From: an uncultured Burkholderiales bacterium
Lineage (GTDB): Bacteria; Pseudomonadota; Gammaproteobacteria; Burkholderiales; Burkholderiaceae_C
DNA length: 13,901 nt
Assembly (NCBI GenBank): GCA_903952885.1
Contig: CAJBHE010000129.1
Location: forward strand, 1 to 13,901
Direction of reading: 5' to 3'
In this document: positions 1 through 7,162 of the stretch, piece after piece
How the letters are laid out: the number at the start of each line of letters is the position of its first letter
Position numbering within the stretch: the stretch's first letter is position 1
Program-made: the position numbers and the translations under genes
The notes under the pieces: generated by a model
What the model saw: only the letters and a program-made list of their open reading frames with translations
What the model was told of the DNA's origin: nothing
Databases searched by the model: none

Positions 1-2262
1 AGACACCAACATAGCGATGACGCTTTGGCCGTCTTCAATCATCATGCCGCGCACGCCGCGGGCGCTGCGACCCAAGGGGCGCACATCGTTTTCGTCAAAG
101 CGCACGGCTTTACCGCCATCGCTGAACAACATAACGTCGTGCTTACCGTCGGTGAGGGCTGCGCCAATAAGGAAGTCGCCCTCGTCCAAGTTGACGGCGA
201 TGATGCCGCCCTTGCGTGGGTTGTTGAATTCGTCGAGCGAAGTTTTCTTGACCGTACCCATGGATGTAGCCATGAACACAAATTGGTCTTCAGGGAACGT
301 GCGTGCTTCGCCAGTCAATGCCAAGACGACGTTGATTTTTTCGCCTTCTTGCAGCGGGAACATGTTGACAATGGGGCGACCGCGTGAGCCGCGTGAGCCC
401 GCAGGTACTTCCCATACCTTGAGCCAATATAAACGTCCACGGTTGGAGAAGCACAGCAAATAGTCATGCGTGTTGGCGATGAAGAGTTGGTCCACCCAAT
501 CGTCTTCTTTATTCGCTGTCGCTTGCTTGCCGCGACCGCCGCGTTTTTGGGCGCGGTATTCAGACAGAGGTTGACTCTTGATGTAGCCGCTGTGGCTAAG
601 CGTCACCACCATGTCGGTGGGCGTGATCAGGTCTTCGGTGCCCAAATCTTGGGCGTTGTGCTCAATCACGCTGCGGCGTGCGCCGAGTTTGCTTTGGCCA
701 AATTCGTTTTTCACCACGGTCAGCTCATCACCAATGATGGTGGACACGCGCTCTGGCTTGGCCAAGATGTCGAGCAAGTCGTCGATCTCGGCCATGACGT
801 CTTTGTATTCGTTGACGATCTTGTCTTGCTCAAGACCTGTCAAACGTTGCAGACGCATTTGCAGAATTTCTTGGGCTTGAGTTTCGCTCAAACGGTAAAG
901 GCCGTCGCTGCCCATGCCAAATTCTTTTTCCAAGCCATCGGGGCGGTAGTCGTCAGCGTTGATCACGCCGCCGTCAGCACGGCTACGGGTGAGCATTTCG
1001 CGCACCAGTTGGCTGTCCCATGACTTGGTCATCAACTCGGCCTTGGCCACAGGAGGCGTGGGCGCGTTGCGAATGATGCGAATGAACTCGTCGATGTTGG
1101 CCAAAGCCACAGCCAAACCTTCCAGCACATGGCCGCGCTCGCGGGCTTTGCGCAGGGTAAAGATGGTGCGGCGTGTCACCACTTCGCGGCGGTGACCCAA
1201 GAACACGGCAATCAAATCGCGCAAATTGCACAGCTTGGGTTGGCCGTCAATCAAGGCCACCATGTTGATACCGAAAGTGTCTTGCAGCTGGGTTTGTTTG
1301 TAAAGGTTGTTCAACACCACCTCAGGCACAGCACCGCGCTTGAGTTCAATCACCAAGCGCATACCCGATTTGTCGGACTCGTCTTGGATGTGACTGATGT
1401 CCTCAATCTTTTTCTCGTGAACCAACTCGGCCATGCGTTCTTGCAAGGTCTTTTTGTTCACTTGGTAAGGGAGCTCGTCCACGATGATGGACTGGCGCTG
1501 GCCTTTGTCGATGTCTTCAAAGTGGCACTTGGCGCGCATCACAACGCGGCCACGGCCCGTGCGGTAGCCGTCTTTGACGCCGCTGATGCCATAAATGATG
1601 CCGGCGGTCGGAAAGTCAGGGGCGGGGATGATTTCCATCAACTCGTCGATGGTGGCTTCGGGTTGGCGCAACATATGCAAACACGCGTCCACCACTTCGT
1701 TCAAGTTGTGAGGTGGGATGTTGGTGGCCATACCCACGGCGATGCCTGAGGAGCCGTTGACCAACAAGTTAGGAATGCGGCTTGGCAGTACCAAAGGCTC
1801 TTTTTCAGAGCCGTCGTAGTTAGGGCCGAAGTCGACGGTCTCTTTGTCGATGTCGCTCAACATCTCGTGAGCGATCTTTGACAAGCGGATTTCCGTGTAA
1901 CGCATGGCCGCGGCGTTGTCGCCGTCGACCGAGCCGAAGTTGCCTTGGCCATCCACCAACATATGGCGCAACGAGAAATCTTGCGCCATACGCACGATGG
2001 TGTCGTACACCGCGCTGTCGCCGTGCGGATGGTATTTACCAATCACGTCACCCACGATACGGGCTGACTTCTTATAAGGACGGTTCCAGTCGTTGTTGAG
2101 CTCGTGCATCGCGAACAAGACGCGACGGTGCACAGGCTTTAAACCGTCACGCGCATCGGGGAGGGCGCGGCCCACAATCACGCTCATGGCGTAATCTAGG
2201 TAGCTGCGACGCATCTCCTCTTCTAGGCTGATGGGCAAGGTTTCTTTGGCGAACTGGGTCAT
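1..2262 (-). CDS. gyrA: DNA gyrase subunit A (3' end outside window)
   Basis: Catalytic subunit of DNA gyrase, which with GyrB introduces negative supercoils using ATP. The frame opens at ATG 2262 (MTQFAKETLPISLEEEM...) and stays open to base 1, giving 754 residues of a protein that is usually about 870-890; the last part of the C-terminal domain is missing. The N-terminal breakage-reunion domain carries the catalytic tyrosine at residue 122 (MRYTEIRL), and the quinolone-resistance region reads HPHGDSAVYDT with Ser83 and Asp87, the susceptible state in E. coli numbering. The GyrA-box (QKRGGRGK, residues 572-579, bases 526-549) marks the start of the DNA-wrapping beta-pinwheel and separates GyrA from ParC. 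I see no good Shine-Dalgarno before the start, but the N-terminus fits the family. It is divergent from ompA across 226 bp. Confidence 0.97.
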   Translation of the reverse strand, partial: MTQFAKETLPISLEEEMRRSYLDYAMSVIVGRALPDARDGLKPVHRRVLFAMHELNNDWNRPYKKSARIVGDVIGKYHPHGDSAVYDTIVRMAQDFSLRHMLVDGQGNFGSVDGDNAAAMRYTEIRLSKIAHEMLSDIDKETVDFGPNYDGSEKEPLVLPSRIPNLLVNGSSGIAVGMATNIPPHNLNEVVDACLHMLRQPEATIDELMEIIPAPDFPTAGIIYGISGVKDGYRTGRGRVVMRAKCHFEDIDKGQRQSIIVDELPYQVNKKTLQERMAELVHEKKIEDISHIQDESDKSGMRLVIELKRGAVPEVVLNNLYKQTQLQDTFGINMVALIDGQPKLCNLRDLIAVFLGHRREVVTRRTIFTLRKARERGHVLEGLAVALANIDEFIRIIRNAPTPPVAKAELMTKSWDSQLVREMLTRSRADGGVINADDYRPDGLEKEFGMGSDGLYRLSETQAQEILQMRLQRLTGLEQDKIVNEYKDVMAEIDDLLDILAKPERVSTIIGDELTVVKNEFGQSKLGARRSVIEHNAQDLGTEDLITPTDMVVTLSHSGYIKSQPLSEYRAQKRGGRGKQATANKEDDWVDQLFIANTHDYLLCFSNRGRLYWLKVWEVPAGSRGSRGRPIVNMFPLQEGEKINVVLALTGEARTFPEDQFVFMATSMGTVKKTSLDEFNNPRKGGIIAVNLDEGDFLIGAALTDGKHDVMLFSDGGKAVRFDENDVRPLGRSARGVRGMMIEDGQSVIAMLVS

Positions 2263-2488
2263 GAAAGAGGCCGTAAAGCAGGAAATCGAACATTTTAGGC
2301 TGTTATGTTCACTTGCATTTTGTGGCTGACTTGCAACATGAACCGCCTTAATTTGTTGTGACCTAATATGAGTGGAAGTACCTCCTTTTGGTTATGGCAC
2401 AATCTTTTGGAGCAATACAGGTGTTACCACCTAGACTGCCTGAATTCGCAGAGTGGTCTGCGGCTTATAAATCCCTCAGAGGTGAATC
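2263..2488. promoter_or_regulatory. Divergent gyrA/ompA intergenic region with ompA leader hairpins
   Basis: This gap must hold promoters for gyrA (leftward) and ompA (rightward); I could not find a convincing -35/-10 pair for either. Visible structure: a quasi-palindrome GGAAGTACCTCC at 2374-2385 (two mismatched positions), a hairpin AGGTG-TTAC-CACCT at 2419-2432, and a 6-bp perfect hairpin CGCAGA-GTGG-TCTGCG at 2447-2462. The two hairpins lie just upstream of the ompA ribosome-binding site (AGAGGTGA, 2478-2485), so they probably sit in the ompA mRNA leader. Structured leaders stabilise ompA mRNA in E. coli; applying that here is inference. Confidence 0.4.
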
Positions 2489-3082
2489 ATGAAAAACTTG
2501 AAGAACTTGGCAGCTTTTGTTGCTACCGCCGCTTTGGCTACCGCTGCTGTGGCTCAAAACGTTGACAACTGGCGTAACGCTTCTGGCGATGTGTGGAAAA
2601 ACGCTTCAGGCGACTGCTGGCGCAATGCCAACTGGACACCCGCTACAGCAGCCCCCGGCTGTGGCGCTCCCGTTGCTGCACCAAATGCAGCACCAGCTGC
2701 AGCTCCTGCAGCTCCAGTGGCTGCCGCTTCCAAAGTGACTTACGCTGCTGACGCGTTCTTTGACTTTGACAAAGCTGTAGTCAAACCAGCTGGTAAAGCT
2801 AAATTAGATGACTTGGTGTCAAAAGTTCAAGGCATCAACCTTGAAGTCATCATTGCTGTGGGTCACACTGACTCAGTCGGCTCTGACGCTTACAACCAAA
2901 AATTGTCAGTGCGCCGAGCTGAAGCTGTGAAGGCTTATTTGGTGTCTAAGGGCATCGAGAAAAATCGCATTTACACAGAAGGCAAGGGCGAGAAGCAACC
3001 TGTTGCTAGCAACAAGACCACCGAAGGCCGTTCGAAGAACCGCCGCGTTGAGATCGAAGTTGTGGGTACTCGCAAGAACTGA
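2489..3082 (+). CDS. ompA: OmpA-family outer membrane/peptidoglycan-binding protein
   Basis: A 197-residue exported protein that should tie the outer membrane or periplasm to peptidoglycan. A signal peptide covers residues 1-22 (AVA before QN). It is followed by a Trp-rich tandem repeat (about residues 28-49), a Pro/Ala linker (about 55-80) and an OmpA C-terminal peptidoglycan-binding domain (about 83-195) with AFFDFDK, GHTDSVGSDAYNQKLSVRRA and the late segment GRSKNRRVEI. The 8-stranded beta-barrel of E. coli OmpA is absent; short OmpA proteins of this layout are common in Burkholderiales. Cys47 and Cys58 lie in the N-terminal part and could form a disulfide. A strong Shine-Dalgarno (AGAGGTG) fixes the start. 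The gene stands alone before a strong terminator. Its alanine-rich, regular codon use suggests high expression. Confidence 0.93.
   Translation: MKNLKNLAAFVATAALATAAVAQNVDNWRNASGDVWKNASGDCWRNANWTPATAAPGCGAPVAAPNAAPAAAPAAPVAAASKVTYAADAFFDFDKAVVKPAGKAKLDDLVSKVQGINLEVIIAVGHTDSVGSDAYNQKLSVRRAEAVKAYLVSKGIEKNRIYTEGKGEKQPVASNKTTEGRSKNRRVEIEVVGTRKN
2570..2635 (+). repeat. 24-bp tandem repeat inside ompA
   Basis: Two full 24-bp units (2570-2593 and 2594-2617) and a partial third (2618-2635) encode W(R/K)NASGDx, W(R/K)NASGDx and WRNANW. The codons differ between copies (for example CGTAAC against AAAAAC), so the repeat is preserved as protein more than as DNA and is not a recent slippage product. Confidence 0.75.
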
Positions 3083-3096
3083 TCTGACTTGATCCC

Positions 3097-3130
3097 AAAA
3101 AGAAACCCCGCCTCGGCGGGGTTTCTTTTT
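3097..3130 (+). terminator. Rho-independent terminator after ompA
   Basis: Perfect 16-bp inverted repeat: arms 3097-3112 and 3115-3130, with the core CCCCGCC-TC-GGCGGGG flanked by an A-run and a T-run. In practice the loop is CTCG. The stem is symmetrical, so it could work in both directions. It begins 14 bp after the ompA stop and ends 12 bp before the ubiG start codon. Confidence 0.92.
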
Positions 3131-3142
3131 GCTTGAACGACA

Positions 3143-3871
3143 ATGTCAAATATGCAAAACACCGCTGCCCACACTAACTTTGATCAGGCCGAATTGGCCA
3201 AGTTTTCAGACCTTGCCCACCGTTGGTGGGACCCCGAGAGTGAATTTCGGCCATTGCACCAAATCAACCCACTGCGCTTGGAGTGGATCAACGGCATTGC
3301 CCCATTGCAAGGCAAAAAAGTGCTGGATGTGGGGTGCGGCGGCGGCATCTTGACCGATGCCATGGCACGTTCTGGCGCGCAAGCGTTGGGTATTGACTTG
3401 GCCACTAAGTCGCTCAAAGTGGCGCAGTTGCATGCCTTAGAGGCGCAAACGCCCAACGTGCAATATCACGAAGTGACTGTGGAAGCTTTGGCTGCTGAAA
3501 GACCAGCCAGCTTTGATGTGGTGACTTGCATGGAAATGCTGGAGCACGTGCCCGACCCGTCGTCCATCGTGCGTGCGTGTGCGCAGCTGGTCAAACCGGG
3601 CGGTCATGTGTTTTTCTCAACACTCAACCGCAATTCCAAGTCGTTTTTGTTTGCCATCGTGGGCGCGGAGTATGTGTTGAACCTGCTCCCGCGTGGCACG
3701 CATGAGTATGCGAAGTTCATCCGCCCCAACGAGTTGGCGCGTGATTGCCGCGAAGCGGGACTTGAGTGGCAGCACACCCGTGGCATGGAATACAACCCGC
3801 TGACTCGCCGGTATTGGCTGAGTGGTGACACCAGCGTCAATTACATGGTTGCCACACAAAGACCGCTGTGA
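3143..3871 (+). CDS. ubiG: Ubiquinone biosynthesis O-methyltransferase UbiG
   Basis: SAM-dependent methyltransferase that performs both O-methylations of the ubiquinone ring (on the 2-polyprenyl-6-hydroxyphenol and on demethylubiquinol). The 242-residue length is normal. SAM-binding motif I is VLDVGCGGGIL (residues 60-70); other UbiG features are FDQAELAKFSDLAHRWWDP near the N-terminus, DVVTCMEMLEHVPDP, and FFSTLNRNSKSFLFAIVGAEYVLNLLPRGTHEY split over the middle and C-terminal parts. Start ATG 3143 keeps the conserved N-terminus; an alternative ATG at 3152 exists. Neither has a recognisable Shine-Dalgarno. The stop codon overlaps the gph start (TGATG-type junction), so the two are probably translationally coupled. 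Confidence 0.95.
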   Translation: MSNMQNTAAHTNFDQAELAKFSDLAHRWWDPESEFRPLHQINPLRLEWINGIAPLQGKKVLDVGCGGGILTDAMARSGAQALGIDLATKSLKVAQLHALEAQTPNVQYHEVTVEALAAERPASFDVVTCMEMLEHVPDPSSIVRACAQLVKPGGHVFFSTLNRNSKSFLFAIVGAEYVLNLLPRGTHEYAKFIRPNELARDCREAGLEWQHTRGMEYNPLTRRYWLSGDTSVNYMVATQRPL

Positions 3872-4536
3872 TGCTGAAACATATCCGTGCGGTGCTGTTT
3901 GATTTGGACGGTACCTTGATTGACAGCGCTCCGGATCTCGGCGCTGCAGCCGACAAAATGCGCACCGACCGTGGCATGTCTTCGTTGCCTTATGAGTTGT
4001 ATCGCCCATTGGCTGGTGCTGGCGCTCGTGGCATGCTGAAGGTGGCGTTTGACATAACGCCCGAGCATTCAAACTTCATGGCCATGCGCGAAGAATTCTT
4101 TGGTAACTACGAAGTCGCCATGACCGAACGCACGTATGTGTTTGATGGGGTGGACGATTTGATTGAGCACCTGCAGCTGCGTCAAATGCCATGGGGCGTG
4201 GTGACCAACAAAATGGCGCGTTTCACCGATCCGCTCACTGCCGCAATGCCTTTGTTTGCTTCCACCCATGCCATTGTGAGTGGCGACACCACGCCACATT
4301 CCAAGCCTCATCCTGAGCCTCTGTTTGAGGCAGCACGCCGCTTGGCCTTACCGCCAGAAGCGTGTTTGTACGTGGGTGACGACGAGCGTGACATCGTGGC
4401 AGGACGTGCTGCAGGCATGCTCACCGTGGCTGCTACGTATGGATATTTGGGCGAAAAGTCCAATGTCAGCGCTTGGGGCGCAGATTTATCTGTCGATTCA
4501 CCAAATAAGCTTTTGCAATTGCTGGCAGAGGCCTAA
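3871..4536 (+). CDS. gph: Phosphoglycolate phosphatase (HAD superfamily)
   Basis: HAD-family hydrolase of 221 residues, expected to dephosphorylate 2-phosphoglycolate to glycolate. Motif I is LFDLDGTLIDS (nucleophile Asp11, acid/base Asp13), motif II is VVTNK, the motif III lysine is in SKPHPEP, and motif IV is VGDDERD. ATG 3871 overlaps the ubiG stop by one base and gives MLKHIRAVLFDLDGT; an in-frame GTG at 3868 would add one residue. HAD phosphatases can be promiscuous (MupP-like MurNAc-6-phosphate phosphatases are close relatives), so the substrate is inferred. The stop codon TAA overlaps the predicted -10 of ssrA. Confidence 0.88.
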   Translation: MLKHIRAVLFDLDGTLIDSAPDLGAAADKMRTDRGMSSLPYELYRPLAGAGARGMLKVAFDITPEHSNFMAMREEFFGNYEVAMTERTYVFDGVDDLIEHLQLRQMPWGVVTNKMARFTDPLTAAMPLFASTHAIVSGDTTPHSKPHPEPLFEAARRLALPPEACLYVGDDERDIVAGRAAGMLTVAATYGYLGEKSNVSAWGADLSVDSPNKLLQLLAEA

Positions 4537-4539
4537 AAT
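4511..4539 (+). promoter_or_regulatory. Candidate sigma-70 promoter for ssrA inside the end of gph
   Basis: A -10 hexamer TAAAAT (4534-4539, 5/6 to consensus) lies 9 bases before the mature tmRNA 5' end at 4549. The -35 is TTTGCA (4512-4517, spacer 16) or TTGCAA (4513-4518, spacer 15). The -10 begins with the TAA stop of gph, so the promoter is embedded in coding sequence. The spacing to the RNA 5' end is what a primary start near 4546-4549 would need. Confidence 0.55.
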
Positions 4540-4548
4540 ACGGAGCTT

Positions 4549-4923
4549 GGGGCTGCACTGGTTTCGACATGGGTTCGGACGCGTGGCAGGGCATGTCGAG
4601 GTTCTGATCCTCGTTAATCTTCGGAAAAAAAACTAACTGCAAACGACGAACGTTTCGCACTCGCCGCTTAATCCGGTGAGCCTTGCAACAGTTGGCCGAT
4701 AGGCTGGGTTAGGGGGTCGCAAGACTTCCTAACTGCAAGGGAAAACATATGGGCTGGCATTACCTCGGGTACCTTGAGGTGGTGTGAGAAAAAAGGGTGC
4801 TGGCTGGGTGCGTAGCGTGTCGCTGCGCGACGCATTCGGCGAGATTCAAATCAGACGACTACACATGTAGAACTGTACGAAAAAGGCTTGTGGACGCGGG
4901 TTCAAATCCCGCCAGCTCCACCA
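4549..4923 (+). ncRNA. ssrA: Transfer-messenger RNA (tmRNA)
   Basis: One-piece tmRNA of about 375 nt that rescues stalled ribosomes with SmpB by adding a degradation tag. The acceptor stem pairs GGGGCTG (4549-4555) with CAGCTCC (4913-4919), followed by discriminator A and an encoded CCA (4921-4923). The 5' end continues as CACTGGTTTCGACATG, typical of tmRNA, and the T-arm is GCGGG-TTCAAAT-CCCGC (4896-4912). The tag frame is near the middle-left (see separate entry). It starts 12 bp after gph and is followed by a terminator. Confidence 0.97.
4639..4671 (+). other. ssrA: tmRNA tag-peptide reading frame (ANDERFALAA)
   Basis: The resume codon is GCA 4639-4641, and the frame reads Ala-Asn-Asp-Glu-Arg-Phe-Ala-Leu-Ala-Ala, then TAA at 4669-4671. 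The ALAA end is the ClpXP/ClpAP recognition type. The frame follows the A-rich stretch and CTAACT just upstream of the resume codon, as in other tmRNAs. From memory this tag is the betaproteobacterial (for example Bordetella-type) form. Confidence 0.93.
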
Positions 4924-4934
4924 TTTGCAACGAC

Positions 4935-4968
4935 AAAGGCCGCTAGGTTTAACCACCTAGCGGCTTTT
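4935..4968 (+). terminator. Rho-independent terminator after ssrA
   Basis: Stem GCCGCTAGGT (4939-4948) with ACCTAGCGGC (4955-4964), a 6-nt loop, and T-run 4965-4969; flanking A/T bases extend the stem. It ends next to the stop of the opposing pobR gene (4969), and its reverse strand has a weaker T-stretch, so it may also serve pobR as a shared convergent terminator. Confidence 0.85.
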
Positions 4969-5751
4969 TCATATCAATGGCCGCAAGGCCTGCGCCGTTT
5001 GCTGCAACAACGGCAACCAACGGGCAGCCAAATCTGGTGCGTTTGGAGCCGCCCCTGAGCGCACCAAGTTAAGCGCGGCCACCGTGTCTCCGCGTTCATT
5101 GCGCAGTGGCACAGCCAAAGCGTCCACGCCTAACTCGTGCTCTTGTGTGGCCAAGCAGTAATCTTGTTGAGCGACGAGTTTGAGTTTTTGCTTCAAGTCT
5201 TTGGCTTGCGAGGCGGTGTGTGCCGTGAGTCGGCTTAAGGGGTTGGCTTCCAGCCATGATTTGATGTGTATGGATGACAAATTGGCCAGCAGTACTTGGC
5301 CTGTGGATGTGGCGTGCGCGGGCAAGCGCGTTCCTACATGCAGGCCGTAGGCCAACACAGGGTGGCTGGCTCTTGTAGGCGCATCTGGCCCTTGCCAAAT
5401 TCCTCGTGCCACGATGATGACCGCATCGTTTTGTAACACCGCTACTGAGCATGACAGTTGCGTGGCCATGCTCAATTGGTGCAAAGTGGGTTGCACGGCG
5501 CGAGGCAAACGCGCGCTCGACAAATAGCTGCCTGCAAAGCCCAGCACCTTGGCGGACAGCCAAAAATATTGGCCATCGGTTTCCAAATAGCCCAGCTCTG
5601 TCAGTGTCAATAAGTGCCGACGCGCTGCCGCACGCGTCAAACCCGTGCGTTGCGCGGTGAGGCTGGCGTTTAGTCGTTGACGCTCGGTGTCAAAACTCTC
5701 CAACACCGCCATGCCCCGAGCCATGCCTTCAATCCAGTCGGCTTTGTTCAT
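4969..5751 (-). CDS. pobR: IclR-family transcriptional regulator, PobR/PcaU/PcaR type
   Basis: A 260-residue IclR-family protein: N-terminal winged helix-turn-helix (about residues 7-67; recognition region about LTRAAARRHLLTLTELGYL) and C-terminal effector-binding domain (about 80-258). The opening IEGMARGMAVLESF and the LSAKVLGFAGSYLSSARLP region resemble the PcaR/PcaU/PobR subgroup, which activates protocatechuate and 4-hydroxybenzoate genes in response to an aromatic ligand. It is divergent from pobA over 135 bp, so it is very probably the pobA activator, as in Acinetobacter; many Pseudomonas instead use an AraC-type PobR. Start ATG 5751 lacks a clear Shine-Dalgarno but gives the expected N-terminus. 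Ligand and regulon are inferred; control of the TRAP operon is possible but not shown. Confidence 0.85.
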   Translation of the reverse strand: MNKADWIEGMARGMAVLESFDTERQRLNASLTAQRTGLTRAAARRHLLTLTELGYLETDGQYFWLSAKVLGFAGSYLSSARLPRAVQPTLHQLSMATQLSCSVAVLQNDAVIIVARGIWQGPDAPTRASHPVLAYGLHVGTRLPAHATSTGQVLLANLSSIHIKSWLEANPLSRLTAHTASQAKDLKQKLKLVAQQDYCLATQEHELGVDALAVPLRNERGDTVAALNLVRSGAAPNAPDLAARWLPLLQQTAQALRPLI

Positions 5752-5773
5752 GGGTTTGTATTTGTTGTAGGTT

Positions 5774-5788
5774 GCGCGATCATCGTGC
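5774..5788. promoter_or_regulatory. Candidate PobR operator in the pobR-pobA gap
   Basis: Imperfect palindrome GCGCGATCATCGTGC centred on base 5781: six of seven arm pairs match and the seventh is a G opposite T. A second CGTGC element at 5804-5808 repeats CGTGC (5784-5788) exactly 20 bp on, about two helical turns. IclR regulators of this group bind such repeats between divergent genes. No good sigma-70 -35/-10 is seen for pobA, which fits an activator-dependent promoter. pobA has a good Shine-Dalgarno (AAAGGA, 5873-5878). Confidence 0.4.
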
Positions 5789-5886
5789 GTCTATTCTATT
5801 CACCGTGCAGCATTGTTATTTGAAATTCTTATTCGATCCATTGCGCCATTAATCTCCTTGCACTTCAAAATAAAAGGAATTCAGAC

Positions 5887-7071
5887 ATGCGTGCTCAAGT
5901 GGTGATCGTGGGTGCTGGGCCTTCGGGCTTGTTGTTGGGACAGATTTTGTACAGGGCCGGTGTGGATGCAGTGGTTGTGGAACGCCAAAGCCCCGACTAC
6001 GTGCTGAGCCGCATCCGTGCGGGCGTGCTGGAGCAAGTCACTTTGGATGTGTTGACGCAAGCGGGCGTGGACCAACGCATGAACAAAGAAGGCTTGGTGC
6101 ACACGGGCTTTGATTTGTTGTTCAAAGGCGCACGCCACCGCATTGACTTGGCTGCCTTGACGGGCGGTCAAAAAGTGATGGTTTACGGCCAAACCGAAGT
6201 GACACGCGACTTGATGGATGCGCGCCAATCAGCTGGCCTAACCACGATTTATGAAGCCGACGATGTGCAGATTCACGGCTTCGATACCGACAAGCCCAGC
6301 GTGAGCTTTAGCAAAGACGGCAAAAGTCACACCATCGAGTGCGACTTCATTGCGGGTTGCGACGGTTTTCACGGCGTGTGCCGTGCCAGCGTGCCCAAAA
6401 AATCAATCAAAGAGTTCGAAAAGGTGTACCCCTTTGGCTGGCTGGGTGTGTTGTCAGACACGCCGCCCGTGCATGAAGAGCTGATTTACGCCAACAGCCC
6501 GCGCGGCTTTGCCTTGTGCTCACAACGCAGCCACACACGCAGCCGCTATTACCTGCAAGTGCCGCTGACCGACAAGGTCGAACAGTGGAGCGATGACGAC
6601 TTTTGGGCCGAGCTACGCAACCGCCTAGACCCAGAAGCCCGCGAGAACTTGGTGACTGGCCCAAGCATTGAAAAAAGCATTGCTCCGCTGCGCAGCTTTG
6701 TGACTGAGCCCATGCGGTTTGGCACTTTGTTTTTAGCGGGTGATGCTGCGCATATCGTGCCGCCTACAGGGGCCAAGGGTTTGAACTTGGCAGCAACCGA
6801 TGTGAAGTATCTGTCTGATGCACTGATCGAAGCCTGCGTTGAAAAGTCGCTTGCGGGTATCGACCATTACTCCACCCGTTGTTTGGCCCGTATTTGGCGA
6901 GCCGAGCGCTTCTCGTGGTGGTTCACCAGCCTGATGCACAGCTTTCCTGACCAAGGCGAGATTGGCCAAAAACTCCAAGAGGCTGAGCTCGATTACTTGG
7001 TCCACAGCGAAGCTGGGTCGCGCACCATGGCCGAAAACTATGTGGGTCTGCCATTGAACTTTGGTGGGTAA
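5887..7071 (+). CDS. pobA: 4-hydroxybenzoate 3-monooxygenase (PHBH)
   Basis: FAD-dependent monooxygenase turning 4-hydroxybenzoate, O2 and NADPH into protocatechuate, the entry step to ring cleavage. At 394 residues it is the same length as the Pseudomonas enzyme and seems to align without gaps. The FAD fold begins VVIVGAGPSG (residues 5-14); GCDGFHG (157-163) and LAGDAAHIVPPTGAKG (283-298) are the other flavoprotein signatures. The substrate and catalytic residues known from PHBH sit at the same numbers: Tyr201, Ser212, Arg214, Tyr222, Pro293 and Tyr385, plus Arg44 and Asp286 near the flavin. Arg33, Gln34 and Tyr38, tied to NADPH preference, are present. It is divergent from pobR and 149 bp ahead of a TRAP operon. 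Confidence 0.97.
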   Translation: MRAQVVIVGAGPSGLLLGQILYRAGVDAVVVERQSPDYVLSRIRAGVLEQVTLDVLTQAGVDQRMNKEGLVHTGFDLLFKGARHRIDLAALTGGQKVMVYGQTEVTRDLMDARQSAGLTTIYEADDVQIHGFDTDKPSVSFSKDGKSHTIECDFIAGCDGFHGVCRASVPKKSIKEFEKVYPFGWLGVLSDTPPVHEELIYANSPRGFALCSQRSHTRSRYYLQVPLTDKVEQWSDDDFWAELRNRLDPEARENLVTGPSIEKSIAPLRSFVTEPMRFGTLFLAGDAAHIVPPTGAKGLNLAATDVKYLSDALIEACVEKSLAGIDHYSTRCLARIWRAERFSWWFTSLMHSFPDQGEIGQKLQEAELDYLVHSEAGSRTMAENYVGLPLNFGG

Positions 7072-7162
7072 CGGCGACTTCAAAGGACATGACTGCTCAA
7101 GCGGCCTTCTCCATTTTCTTTATTCGCCATTTGTGACCAAAGGTAAATCCGAATTACATATC

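Noticed and set aside
217..261. Possible fluoroquinolone-resistance change in gyrA
   Set aside because: The resistance-determining region was read at its true place (residues 83 and 87) and has the susceptible residues Ser and Asp.
466..1749. Plus-strand open frames at 466-1023 and 1129-1749
   Set aside because: Both are antisense to gyrA, which is unmistakable on the minus strand; the translations are His/Val/Ala-rich mirror frames without family features.
2368..2565. Possible small plus-strand gene before ompA
   Set aside because: It starts in the ompA leader and overlaps the ompA start out of frame, and shows no Shine-Dalgarno or family likeness.
3617..4072. Minus-strand open frame of 151 codons across ubiG and gph
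   Set aside because: It is antisense to two clear enzymes whose motifs are intact; no motif is seen in it.
4890..4923. tRNA-like 3' end (T-arm, acceptor strand, CCA)
   Set aside because: It is the tRNA-like domain of the tmRNA; its acceptor strand pairs with 4549-4555 and there is no anticodon arm.
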